In this document: one piece after another, positions 1 through 10,859 of the stretch | How positions within the stretch are numbered: the stretch's first letter is position 1 | Layout: every line of letters begins with the position of its first letter | Source: Heterohyrax brucei | Lineage: Eukaryota > Chordata > Mammalia > Hyracoidea > Procaviidae | DNA: 64,000 nt | Direction: 5' to 3' | NCBI GenBank assembly: GCA_028571685.1 | Contig: CM053142.1 | Span: forward strand, 132,858,796 to 132,922,795 | Notes under the pieces: generated by a model | Seen by the model: only the letters and a program-made list of their open reading frames with translations | Database searches by the model: none | What the model was told of the DNA's origin: nothing | Made by a program: the position numbers and the translations under genes

Positions 1-2410
1 AGTCCTATACATGAACAAAGAGAACATTAACGAAGAAATCCAAATCAATACCATTTACAATAGCCTCCTGGAAGATAAAATACCTAGGAATAAATGTAAC
101 CACAGAAAGAAGAGACTTACACAGAGAAAATTACAAGATGTTGCTTCAAGAATCCAAAAGAGACTTACATAAATGGAGAAACCTACCTTGCTCATGGATA
201 AAAGACTTAACATTGTGAAAAACTCTACTTTACCCAAAGCAATTGTCATGGATCGAATTGTGGCCCCCCAAAAATATGTGTAGCCATGTGGCTGGGCCAT
301 GATTCCCAGTATCTTGTGACTGTCCTCTGTTTTGTGGTTTTCCTATGCTGTATGTTAAAGGATTAAGGTGGGACTGTAAATCCCTTTATAAGATCACCTC
401 CCTGCTCCACTGTAAAGGGAGTTTCCCTGGAGTATGGCTGCCCCCCCCCCTTAATCCTTTCAGCCTGCAAGAGATAAAAGAAAAGAGAAGCAAGCGGAGA
501 ATTGGGAAACTCGTACCATCAAGAAAGCAGCACCCAGCACCGGGAGAACAGCACATCCTTCGGACCTGAGGTTCCTGCACCAAGATGCTCCCAGGACAAA
601 GACTGATGCAATACCAGACTTTCCCTCAGAGCTGACAAGGGCAAAGCCTTCCCCTGGAGTGGACACCCTGAATATGGACTTGTAGCCAACCGGACTGTGT
701 AAGAATAAATCTTCCTTTGTTAAAGAATTCCACTTTGTGGTATTTCTATTAGAGCAGCTCTAGCTGACTAAAACAGTGATCTACATATACAATGCAATCC
801 CTATACAAATTCTGGTGTCATTTTTTAATGAGATAGAGAAACAAATCAAACTTTGTTTGGAAAGGGAAGAAATTATGGATAAGTAAAGTACTACTGAAAA
901 AGAGGAACACAGTGGGAGGCCTCACACTACCTGACCTTAGAACCTACTACACTGCCACAGTAGTCAAAACAGCCCAGTACTGGTACAAAAACAGACATAT
1001 AGACCAATGGAACAGTACTGAGACTCCAGAAATATCACCATCCTCTTATGAACCATTAATATTTGACAATGGTCCAAAGGTCATAAACTGAAGTAAAAAC
1101 AGTCTCTTTAACAAATGGTGTTGGCAAAATTGCACATCCATCTGCAAAAAACTGAAACAAGACCCATATGTCACACCTTACACAAAAAGTAACTCAAAAT
1201 CGATCAAAGACCTGAGTATCAAACCTAAACCAATAAAAAGAGCATTCAAGAAAACATAGAATCAACAACTGAAGTTCTAATACATGGTTTAGACAGACTA
1301 CAAAACCTGACAAACAATGCATAAATGAATGAAAAGAAGACCGACAAATGAAAACTACTAAGAATCAAATCTGTCAGCTGCAAAAAGACAAGTATTGTAC
1401 GAGACCTCTGCTATAAGAACTTAAAAACAGATTTATGTGCAGCGGAAAGGACTCTTCAATGACTACAAGTGTGGCGAGGGAAAGGGTTAGTCATAGATTA
1501 GATAAGTCGATAGGAATTTGGTTAGGTGAAAGGAGTAACAGCACACAGTAGAAGGCAGATCAACATAACTGGACTATGCCATAAACTGAAAGGCTTTCTA
1601 AACTCAACCCAATATTTCAAAGGATAGAGTAGCAGGGACAGAGGTCTGGGGACCATGTTTTCAGGGTACATTGAAGTCAACTGACATAACTAGCCTTTTG
1701 CTAGAAGAGTCTTCTGCATCCCATATTGGTGAGTGGTGCCTGGGGTCTTAAAAGCTAGCAAGCTGCCATGTGAGGTACACCAAATGGTCCCAACCCGTCT
1801 GGAATACATAATGACTGAGAATAACAAAGACATGAGAAAAAAAATAGCCCAGGAGACAGTCTCATATAAACGGAAAACTGGTTCAACATGAGACAAGAAG
1901 AACCAGATGGTGCCTGGTGACCACTAAAGACAGCCATGATGGTGGACACAATGTAGAGTCCCTGAGGCAATCTGAGAAAAAAAGGTGTGCAGTTCAAGAA
2001 TTCCACCAAAAAGGACCACAGTTGATGGTCTGACAACCTGGAGGGTCCCCTGGGAACATGTCCCATAAACATTGTTCTGACCCTGACCAGAGACCAGCAC
2101 TGAGATTGACTCTTCAGACAAGAATGGACTGGACTCAAGGACACAGTGTGACTATATGGTGTGTGTACTTTATGGTTTTATACATTAATAGGAAGCCTTC
2201 CTACTGGTTTCTTTCTAGATGGGAGAGACAAAGGTGGAAAACAGGGGACAGGTGCTCGTTAAGAGGAAACTAGACTTACAGAATGAAAAAGAGGAATGTG
2301 CTGTCACCAGGTGGGGAGAGCAGATGGAGCTGCAAATAGGCAGGCATGCAAAATCTATCTGGATTGTATACTTTCACTTAGTCACAATTAAAAAAATTAC
2401 AATAAAAAGA
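1..2410 (+). mobile_element. L1 LINE, 3' part (ORF2 C-terminal region plus 3'UTR), decayed
   Basis: Translated pieces at 1-240 and 780-1260 match the C-terminal third of L1 ORF2 (reverse transcriptase tail and cysteine-rich end), broken by stops and frameshifts. The piece near 1390 encodes the KDKYC..RPL ending that recurs on the minus strand at about 63200. The 3'UTR from 1430 to 2400 has the same signature as 62200-63180 (a stretch reading roughly 'ggtcttaaaagctagcaagctgcc') and ends in an A-rich tail near 2390-2415. The element enters from the left edge of the window and is split by the LTR at 244-775. No intact frame remains. Known: L1 is an autonomous non-LTR retrotransposon. Seen: the order and orientation of the pieces. 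Confidence 0.88.
244..775 (+). mobile_element. Solo LTR, ERVL/MaLR-like, inserted in L1
   Basis: Starts TGTCATGGATCGAATTGTGG and ends CTGACTAAAACA, the TG...CA ends of an LTR. An AATAAA lies near 705, about 70 bases from the 3' end. The L1 reading resumes directly after it. The flanks gcaat (239-243) and gtgat (776-780) look like a worn 5-base target duplication (3 of 5 match), and removing the LTR plus one copy restores the usual L1 sequence. Related copies lie in reverse at 7256, 20634, 23053, 61747 and 63922. The subfamily name is uncertain. Confidence 0.8.
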
Positions 2411-3186
2411 ATTCACTTTAATGTAAAGCCTCCAAGATCGTTAACTGTATTTTCTTCTAGAGGTTTTATAGTTTTAGCTCTGACATTTAGGTCTACGGTC
2501 CATTTTCAGTCAATTTTTGTCAACTTAGTTCTCACAAAACAACAGCACTCTTATTTTTGCACTAATATTTCTTTGGTTATATAACATTCAGATTACATTA
2601 TTCCATTAACAAGTACAACTATCATGAACAGATTAGAGTCTTAACTGGGAGAGCAGACATGTGGAATATACTAAAGAACAGCCTTCCTTAGCCTCAAGTC
2701 TTCAACACTGTGGGTTTCAACAGGCAAATTTAACTGACAGAATGGAGTTTTGGTTAATCTGGTATATTAGTGAAGGGAAGTTGCTTTAAAAAAGATCTAC
2801 CAGATAAAGAACAAGTGAGTTAATAGATCAATTTTGTGCTGGTTAACCTAGTCTCAAATTATGTCTATATTTTTGGATGTCAATTGAAGAAAAATTGACA
2901 AACTAAAATAGTCTAAAAACTCTATTCCATAGTTCTCAGGTATCATGGCAGTATGTCAGTAATACTCAACCAGAGTAAGATTCTGTTGTTTCCATTTTGC
3001 ATAAGATTTTTTTCACTTTCTTAGGGCCTCTGCAGCTTAAAAGAACAGGAATAATGGTTGAAAATCATCACTGAAAGGGGGGCACACTCAGAGGCGATCA
3101 ATAAGACATGTGTATCCCGGGTGATATGCCTTGAAGACAATGCTTCTTGCCTAACCAGTACCCATTTTCACATCTTCTTTGTGAAC
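2411..3186. other. No gene or recognisable repeat seen
   Basis: AT-rich sequence with no open frame of interest, no SINE box motifs and no LTR ends that I can recognise. It may hold very old repeat remnants beyond reading by eye. Confidence 0.5.
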
Positions 3187-3252
3187 TGTCTTAGTTATCT
3201 AGTGCTGCTATAACAGAAATATCATAAATAGATGTCTCTAACAAAGAGAATT
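3187..3252 (-). mobile_element. LTR 3'-end fragment (same family as 7256-7748)
   Basis: Begins TGTCTTAGTTATCTAGTGCT, the reverse complement of the LTR 3' end seen in full at 20634 and 23053. It breaks off after about 65 bases where L1 5'UTR-like sequence begins, so only the terminus remains. The rest of the LTR is not found nearby. Confidence 0.65.
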
Positions 3253-3255
3253 TTG

Positions 3256-4190
3256 CAGGTGGGGACAAGATGGCAGAGTAGTTGGATGCTTCCTGTGACC
3301 TCCCTGAACAACAATTTTTTTGTGGGGGAGGGTAGACCGCAAAAAACGAATCCATTAAATAGGGCATTCTAGGAGCACTACACATCAAAGAGAAAACTGA
3401 GAAATCAGAGTCAGTGACAGAGAAGGAAGACTAGGTCCATAAGTAACAGGCCAGACCTGATTCAATGGGAACAGGCAGATCATTGGCAGTGAGCTTTGTG
3501 AGTGTACAGCAGCGGATTTCAGAAAGCAGCTCCTTCAGCAGGACAGACTGAGCAGTGGAAAGCCTACTCATGCCTCCAGAACCGGGGAAAGGCCATTTGA
3601 TCATCAGAAGCTTAAACTGCATCTAATTTAAATCTTTTCTTCAGGATAAACCTCTCTCCCTTTTCCCAACACTTCTCCCTTCCTTCTCAATAAATGCACA
3701 CATCCAAAAAGAAGAAAAGACTCAAATCAAAGCATTAACTCTGCAACTTGAACAAGTAGAAAGAAAACAATAAAAGAACCCCTGACGCACCAGAAGAAAA
3801 CAGATAATAAAAATTAAAGCACTCTATTGGGATTAGAGACTACAAAAACAATTGAAAGAGTTTACAAGACCAAAAGCCAGTATTTTGAAAAGATCAATAA
3901 ACTATTATCCAAGGTGACAAAAAAAAGGAAAGCAAATAATTCAAATAAGAAATGAAATAAGAATTGAAATCAGAGCAATTGAAATAAGAAAAGAAATCAT
4001 AACAGAACACTGTGAAAAATTGTACTGTAATAAATTTGAAAACCTAGAGGAAATGGACAAATTTCTAGAAACACATTACCTACGAAACCTAACACAATCA
4101 GAACAACTCAATAAAGGCATCACAAAAGAAAAGATTGCAAAGGTAACTGAAAAAAGTCCCAGCCAAAAAAAACTCAACGGTAGTACCTGG
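3256..4190 (+). mobile_element. L1 LINE, 5'UTR and internal ORF2 piece, internally deleted
   Basis: Opens with a 'ggacaagatggcagagtag' type start, the usual beginning of a mammalian L1 5'UTR. From about 3720 to 4190 the translation resembles the ORF2 region between endonuclease and reverse transcriptase (KASILKRSINYY and ENLEEMDKFLET-like stretches), with stops. ORF1 and the endonuclease are missing, so the copy has lost its middle. It abuts an L1 in the opposite orientation at about 4191. Confidence 0.7.
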
Positions 4191-4192
4191 GC

Positions 4193-6515
4193 ATAATCTA
4201 GTCCTTCCCATCTCATGTAGATGTAGCTACTAGTTGTGTGGCTCCTTTTGTCTTTTGGCTCATATTTTCTTGTTGTCTTTTGATGTTCTTCACTCTCTTT
4301 TGCTCCAGGTAGGTTGAGACCAATTGATACTTATTAGATGACTGTATGCTTTCTTTTAAGATCCCAGACACCATTCACCAGAATGGAACGCACAGCATTT
4401 TCTTAATAAATTTTATTATGCCAGTTGACAAAGATATCCCCTGAAACCATGGTGCTCAGAGCCCTGTCCCTGCTTCTGTGTTCCTTGAAGTATTTGGTTG
4501 TATTCAGGAACCATCTTAGCTTTTGGTTTAGTCCAGCTGTGCTGATTTCTCCTCTATTATAGGTTGTCCCTCTCTTCACCTAAAATAATTCTTGTCTAGT
4601 ATAGAATTAATCAATACGCCTCTTCATTCCTCCATACCCTTGTAACCATCAAAGACTATTTTCCTCTATGTTTAAAACTTTCCTTGAGTCCTCATAATAG
4701 TGGTCTCATACAGTACTTGTCCTTTTGCAACTAATTTCACTCAGCATAATGCTTTCCAGATTCCTCCACATCAGGAGATGTTTCAAAATTTATCATTGTT
4801 CTTTATCATTGAGTAGTATTCCATTGTGTGAATATGCCATACTTTGTTTATCCATCCACACATTGATGGGCACCTAGTTTGACTTCATCTTTTTGATATT
4901 GGGGACAGTGCTACAAAAAACACTGGTGTTCATGTATCTATTTGTGTGGTAGCTCTTATTTCTTTAGGATATATTCCAAAAAGTGGAGTATTTCTATTTC
5001 TAGCTTTTCAAGAAAGCAGCGAACCAATTTCTAAAGCAGTTATACCAGTTTTCATTCCTACCAGCAGTGTAGAAGAGTTCCAGTCTTTCCACAGCCTCTC
5101 CAACATTAACTACTTTGTGTTTTTTGGATTTATGCCAACCTTATTGGTGGGAGACTGTATCTCATCGTAGCTTTGATTTGCATTTCTCTAACGGATAATA
5201 ATCATGTGCACTTCCTCATATATCTGTTAGCTGTCTGAATGTCTTCTTTGGTGAAGTGCCTGTTCATATCCTTTGTTCATTTTTCTAATTGGCTTATTTG
5301 TCTTTTTCTTGTTGAGGTTTTGCAGTATCTTGTAGATTATGGAGATGAGATGATAACTGGATTTTTCATAGCCCCAAATTATTTCCCATTCTGAAGGAAA
5401 TCTTTTTACTCTTTTAGTGAAATCTTTTGATGAACATTAGTGTTTGATTTTTAGGAGTTCCCTGTTATCTATTTTCTCTTCTGGTGTTCATGCATTGTTA
5501 GTAATGGTTTGTATCCTGTTTATATAGTGTGTTACAGCTCCTATCATTGTTCTTGTTTTTTCTACCATGTTCTTTATGGTTTTAGATTTTATATTCAAGT
5601 CTTTGATTCACTTTGAGCTAGTTTTTGTGCACGGTAGGAGCCATGGGTCTTGTTTCATTTTTTTGTACATGGATATCCAGTTATGCCAATTTCATTTGCT
5701 AAAGAGACTGTCTTTTTCTCAGTCTCCAGACTTTGGCTCTTTATCAAATATCAGCTGGTCATAGGTGGATGTTTTTATACCTGGATTCTCAATTCTGTTG
5801 GCAGTGTAACAGGTTCTAAAGTCAGGAACTGTGGGGCCTCCCCGCGTTGTTCTTCAGTAATGCTTTACTTATCTGGGGCTTCTTCCCTTCCCATATGAAG
5901 TTGATGATTTATTTCTCCATCTCATAAAAAAGTGCCACTGGAAGACAAAGAGACCCACACCAGTGGGTGCCTACATCGACTTGGGACTGGAAGAACCAGA
6001 TGGTGCCCAGCCACCACCAGTGATAGCTGTGATGGAGATCACTAAGTTGAGTCTCACTGGCAACACAATAAAAAGGGGTGCACCCTGAGATCCCCACTAA
6101 AAGACCTCAACTGATGGTCCAGTGGTTTCAGGGTTCCCCTGGGAGCATGGCCCCTCACCCTGATGCTGCCCTTGACCATAAATCATAACGAAGGTCCACG
6201 TTTCGGACAGGAATGGATTGGACTTGGCGATGCAGTGACCATATATTGGATGCACATTATGGTTCTATATATCTATAGGATGTCATCCTGCTGACCTTTG
6301 GCTGGAGGAAGGAGAGTGGGTGGAGAGGAGGGGAAAGAGAGACTGTTGGGAGAATGAGACATGTATGGAGCAGAGAGGAATAGTGTGCTGTCACCCGGCA
6401 GGGAGAGCAGTGGAAGCTGCATATAGGTGGGTATGTAAATTTACACGGGAATGTACATTTTCACTCAGTTATATTAAATAAAAAAAATTTTTTTAAAAAA
6501 GTGCCACTAGAATTC
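4193..6515 (-). mobile_element. L1 LINE, minus strand, 3'UTR and ORF2 end
   Basis: Antisense L1. 4193-4750 resembles the 3'UTR, and 4750-5925 is the reverse complement of the ORF2 C-terminal region; the stretch around 4810-4880 (gtattccattgtgtgaatatgcc) is the common antisense L1 signature. It is split by a younger plus-strand L1 at 5940-6494; the host piece resumes at about 6495-6515 and then stops, which is its 5' truncation point. No poly(T) is visible at its 3' side, so the 3' end is damaged or rearranged. Confidence 0.82.
5940..6494 (+). mobile_element. Short 5'-truncated L1 (3'UTR only) with target duplication
   Basis: The piece is L1 3'UTR ending in an A-rich tail (about 6478-6494). 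It is flanked by a perfect 14-base duplication, aaaaaagtgccact, at 5926-5939 and 6495-6508, the product of target-primed reverse transcription. It is colinear with the reverse complement of 62200-62740. It lies inside the older minus-strand L1, so it inserted later. Confidence 0.9.
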
Positions 6516-6750
6516 AGATGTAAATTAATTTTTAATTGATTGGAAAAACTGGTGTGCTATAGAACATAGAGAAAATTCACAAGGAAGAAATACAGTAGGA
6601 ATGTTAAAATAATGGAATGGTAATGGCTGTATATATCAGTTGCTCTCATTATCTGAGGTAAACATATTGGTACACTTAGTAAAGACCAGCTCTTAATTAT
6701 TATGTTTGATATCATGTTGACTTCAAGTATATGGCTACTTAGTAGGTAAG

Positions 6751-6980
6751 AAGGCCTCTGGGTGGCACAAAGAGTAGCACTTGGTTGCTAACTGAAAGGT
6801 TGATGGTTCTAATCCACCTGGCAGTGCTGCAGAGGAAAGGCCTGGTAAAATGACCTACTTCTATAAGGTTACAGCCATTGAATACCCTATGGAGCAGTTC
6901 AGCTCTGACACACGGAGGGTTTCCATGAGTAGGAATCACAGTGCCTACGGGTTTGGGGAGTTTTTGTTTTGTTTTTCAGT
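6751..6980 (+). mobile_element. AfroSINE, long form
   Basis: tRNA-like head with a B-box-like stretch (ggttgatggttctaatcc, about 6798-6815), middle 'ctacttctataaggttacagcc', and a tail ending near cctacgggtttgggg plus a T-rich run. The long form carries a middle segment of about 45 bases absent from the short copies. Pol III promoter boxes are the family's known promoter; activity is not implied. Confidence 0.85.
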
Positions 6981-7255
6981 ATACAGGCTGCCAAAAAAAA
7001 AAAAAATTGAAGAACTGACTCAAATGGAGAGACATCTGTGTACTTTTGCAGGAATGTCTCTTTAATCTACCCTTCATCAGAAGTTAACCCATTTTAGACA
7101 AAGGCTGAGTAGAGACAGTTATCAAGGTTTTACTCTACACACCAGTAATCTTTATCCAATTTATGCCTCTAACATTATGGCCCACTATAGTGCTTTCCAG
7201 TGTAACTGCAAGGGGTGACTAGCAAGAGATACCTCATTCTGCCTGATTTTGCCTT

Positions 7256-7748
7256 ATTTTAGTCATCTGGTACTACTCTAACAGAAATACCACAAATGGA
7301 TGGCTTTAGAAAGAGAAACTTTATTTTGTCACAGTCCAGTAGACTGAAAGTCCAAATCCAGGGTGTCAGCTCCAGGGGAAGGCTTTCTTTGCTGGCACCG
7401 GAGGAAGGCCCTTGTTATCAATCTTCTCCTGGACTGGAAGCTTCTGAAGTGCAGGGACTCTGGTCCTTTCCAAAGGATGCGCTCAGCTCTGGGCACTGGT
7501 TTTTGGTGGTATGAGGTCCCCAGATATCTTTGCTAGATTCTTTCCTTTATATCTTAAAAAGACAACCTCAAGGCACAAAACAAACTTAAACACTGCATCT
7601 TGCTCTACCAACACAATTGCTGCCCATCCACCTTTATTAGCAACACAGAGCAGAAATTCCAACATGGAAGAACATCACACAATACCAGGAATTATGGCCC
7701 AGCCAAATTGCTACAGATTCTTTAGGGAACACAATTTAATCCATGACA
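7256..7748 (-). mobile_element. Solo LTR, ERVL/MaLR-like, minus strand
   Basis: Closely parallels 20634-21117 and 23053-23530: 'tagtcatctggtactactct' at the left, 'gaaactttattttgtcacagt' (reverse poly(A) signal region) and a right end caatttaatccatgaca. The left terminus is worn. No internal retroviral sequence is attached. Confidence 0.82.
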
Positions 7749-7909
7749 GACCTCATGATAGTCTCCCAGTTCTAGGGCATTTCTCACTTTTGCATATTAA
7801 TCATTGAAAAATCACACCAGAAGTTTCTACTTATTGCCTATTTGGCTTTGGTAGCTGCCAAACCATCAAACAATGTATTATACTGGGAAAATCTGAAGCA
7901 AAAGACTTC

Positions 7910-8400
7910 TTTAAAGTGTTAAAAAGCAAAGACGTCACTTTGAGGACTAAGGTGCATTGACCCAAGCCATGGTATTTTCTATCACCTCACATGCATGCAA
8001 AAGTTGGACAGTGAATAAGGAAGTCCAAAGAACTAATGCATTTCAGTTACGGTGTTTGTAAAAAATACTGACTATACCATGGATTGCCAGAAGAACGAAC
8101 AAACCTGTCTTGAAAGTACAGCTGGAGTGCTCCTTAGAGGGGAGAATGGTGAGACCATTCCACATACTTTGGACATGGTATCAGGAGGGACAATCCTTAG
8201 ACAAGGACGTTATGGTTGGTAGAGGGTCAGTGAAAAAGAAGAAGCTCATCAGTGAGCTGGATTGATATGGTGGCTGCAACAATGGGATAAACATAGCAAT
8301 GATGGTGACAATGGTGCAAGCAATATGGGTGTTTCACTCTGTTGTACACATGGTTGCTATGAGTTGGAACCAGACTGACAGTGCCTAACAACAGCAGCAC
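7910..8400 (+). mobile_element. RTE (BovB-like) LINE, 3' end fragment
   Basis: Translation in shifting frames matches the RTE reverse transcriptase C-terminus: IPWIARRTNK, then LE.SLEG and a stretch like 'gctgcaacaatgggataaacatagcaatg'. It ends with tggttgctatgagttggaac...gacagtgcctaacaacagcag, the RTE 3' tail. 5'-truncated. It lies just upstream of a second RTE copy. Confidence 0.8.
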
Positions 8401-8880
8401 CTGCCGAGAAATGTTGACAGCTAAGTAGGTAAATACTGAAAAAGTATACGGCATCATCATCTATCAGTCTGTCATAATGCAGTGACTTCTTCCATGTTGT
8501 TAGGATGATGAAAGCTATGCCATGGGTATTTCAAATATCAGCAGTGTGACTCGTGGTGGACAGATGTGGGCAGAGCTTCCAGGCTAAGAAAGACTAGGAA
8601 GAAGGACTTGGAGGGCTACTTCCAAAATGGTTGGCCAGTGAAAGACTTAGTGATAGCAGCAAGATATTGTCTGGTGTAGTGCCAGAAGAAGAGACACTCA
8701 GGTTGGAGGGCACTCAAAGTACAACTAGATAAGAGCTGGTTCCTCAGTGTAGAGTCAACTTTAATGATGTGGATGGAATAAGGCTTTTGTGACCTCCAGT
8801 TGCTGATGTGGCATGACTCAAAATGAGAAGACACAGCTGCAAACATCCATTAATAATCAGAACATGGAGTGTATAAAGTA

Positions 8881-9040
8881 TGTACGTGCTGAAGAAAGAA
8901 TGATGTGAAACGGGCAGAGAGACATCAGTCTGAGGCTCCAGTGAAGTTTATTCAAAGAGAGAGTGGAGTCTAAATAAACTTCACTGGACCCTTGGACTAC
9001 TGTGTCTCAACGCCTATTTCACAGCATTCTCTCCTCAACA
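8881..9040 (+). repeat. 5' LTR remnant of the endogenous retrovirus, with poly(A) hairpin
   Basis: About 160 bases from a TG start to ctctcctcaaca just before the primer binding site. Its last bases match the last bases of the 3' LTR (ttctctccccaaca at about 12987-13000). It contains a 15 bp perfect inverted repeat, ccagtgaagtttatt at 8938-8952 and aataaacttcactgg at 8973-8987, with a 20-base loop; the second arm begins with AATAAA. It is short for an LTR, so U3 is probably lost. Confidence 0.65.
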
Positions 9041-9042
9041 TT

Positions 9043-9060
9043 TGGGGCCCAAACCCGGAT
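9043..9060 (+). other. Retroviral primer binding site, tRNA-Phe-like
   Basis: Directly after the LTR CA end the sequence tggggcccaaacccgga follows. By eye it fits a tRNA-Phe primer site (as in HERV-F-like viruses) better than the tRNA-Pro site of murine gammaretroviruses. The two mismatches and one short run make the tRNA assignment tentative. Confidence 0.55.
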
Positions 9061-9599
9061 CATGAGTGTAGGAGACCACCAGCTTCAGGGTCCTTCCTTC
9101 CTTCAAGCCCTTGCTGTGCCACTTCAAACAAACAACAGCACACTGACAGATGTCTAAATTGGTGAGTTAGAGATGAGACTTCCCTCACCAAGAATACTTG
9201 CCATCATTATCCTCTTGTCTCTGCAATGACCTTCAGGCACTGGAACACACTGGTCCCTTGCCCGCCCCCCCCCATCTTCACTCTCTGGGGACACCTGGGC
9301 AGCGAGTTGAGTTTTCCAGAACCTAGTCCCTGGTGAGATGCAAGGAATCCTGCCTATTCCAAGTAGGACTAATTGTCCCCCTCTCTGTAGGCCCCCAAAA
9401 GACACTCCATTGTTATGCCTCCTAAAAAATTTAGGCACTCTAGGACTCCAGGGCCAAATATAGCCCAAACAAATGATTTTCTTTTATAAACATTCTCCAT
9501 GATTTAGACAAATTCATTGCCCTTGGCAAGTAGTGCAAGGTCCCTTTTTCCTTCTCATCTAACCTCTCTCATTTTCACAAAGAATTCCAATATCTAACT

Positions 9600-10245
9600 C
9601 AGACTTACATGGCAGGACCTTTTACCTGGTCTGTGACTGCAGCCTTTGCTGATTCACTTCATACCCAAGACCTTAACTGCCACCTGCCAGGGCAACACCA
9701 GTGCCTTCCATGGACCCTAAGTGGAACTAAATCACCCAGAAAGCAGATGAAAATCCTGTTGCTTTCCTAAATAGACTCATGGAAACCTTAATCAAATATA
9801 CTAATCTAGATCCCATTTCTGAGGCAGGACAACTCTACTTGAAGGCACTTTATTTCCCAGTCCGCTTCAGACAATCGTAAAAAATTCCAAAGCTTGAGGA
9901 CAATCCACAGGCTCCCCAAAGGGATCTTTTAAAACTAGCCTTTAGTGTCTTTAATAAACAAGAGGAGGAGGCTGCACAGAAAAAACAAGGCAAAATACCG
10001 AATGCTGGCCTCAGCCCTTCAAGAGAAAAGTGGGGACTGCTTGGCAACCTATAAAAATCCCAGTGTAGCTCCTCCCAGTCTCCAGGCCCTTGCTTCAAAT
10101 GCAGAAAGAAAGGCCACTGGGCCCAATCCTGCCCAAACCGTCAAGCTCCACCTAAGCCAGGCCCAGCTTGTGGTGTCCAAGACCAATGGAAGGATGACTG
10201 CCCTTGAACTTCTGGGTTTGGGGCCATCCCTTCAAAGTTGGTGAC
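9600..10245 (+). pseudogene. gag: Retroviral gag remnant: capsid C-terminus and nucleocapsid
   Basis: Between 9735 and 9930 the translation resembles the gamma-type capsid C-terminal region (an ADENP..FLNRLMETL-like stretch followed by YTNLDP). At 10091-10132 a complete CCHC zinc knuckle is readable: Cys codons at 10091, 10100 and 10130 and His at 10115, spacing C-X2-C-X4-H-X4-C. A second, degraded knuckle may follow at about 10170-10205. Known role: packaging of viral RNA. Stops and frame changes make it non-functional. Confidence 0.75.
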
Positions 10246-10369
10246 GGAGTCAGAATTTACCCTGCCATATATCCTTGAATTGGGCACCGAGGACTGCAGA
10301 GTGGTCTAAGGCCCCTGCTCTAAGGCCCCCGCCATCAACATTTCACTGACAGAGCCTTGGGTTTGTCTT

Positions 10370-10620
10370 CAGGTCATCGGTAAGCAACTCTCCTTTCTAC
10401 TAGATATGGAGGTTACTTATTTGGTATTGCCTGAATTTTCAAGGAAGCTTCAACCTTTCACCATTTCTATTGTTGGTATGGATGGAATCCTATCAAACCC
10501 TGTTAACCAGCACCCCCCCCGACCTGCCAATTAGATCACTTAACTTCTTATCACGCCCTTCTAGTAATCCCTACGTACCCCACCCCCTTACTAGGGAGAG
10601 ACCTTCTTAGGAAGCTCCAG
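10370..10620 (+). pseudogene. pro: Retroviral protease remnant
   Basis: The stretch at 10391-10440 reads as FLLD followed by a TYLVLPE-like context, which is the active-site loop of a gammaretroviral aspartic protease, but the residues after the Asp (codon 10403) are Met-Glu-Val rather than Thr-Gly-Ala. A C-terminal PTPLLGRDLL-like ending is visible near 10575-10605 in another frame. A lost catalytic loop and frameshifts make it inactive. Confidence 0.7.
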
Positions 10621-10859
10621 ACAACCTTCATGTTATTTGCATCCAACCTGGACAAACATATTTATTTCCCAACACTGCTACTTCTCTAACCCTAGTGGGA
10701 CTCCTAACCCACAGGACAAGCCCCATACCTTCCCTCCCACACCCTCTCTGGGAACATTCTATCACCTAATATTAAACGTACTTCCGTCCAACCCACAGAA
10801 AACTCTAGAAACTTTACTTTCCCTTTTCTGAGACTGGTATTTACAGAGGGAATTCATTG

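Noticed and set aside
1755-2144. 129-residue minus-strand frame
   Set aside because: It is the antisense of an L1 3'UTR, with no protein similarity.
4191-4200. L1 twin-priming inversion as explanation for the opposed L1 pieces
   Set aside because: Twin priming puts the inverted piece at the 5' side of the element; here the plus-strand piece lies at the 3' side of the minus-strand L1, and poly(T) is missing.
7511-7807. 98-residue frame
   Set aside because: It lies within a minus-strand LTR and runs into flanking DNA; no domain.
10091-10132. Zinc knuckle as a host CCHC protein
   Set aside because: It is flanked by capsid- and protease-like sequence and by ERV LTRs, with stops nearby.
9945-10244. 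99-residue plus-strand frame in the gag region
   Set aside because: The recognisable zinc knuckle is in another frame; this one is a shadow.
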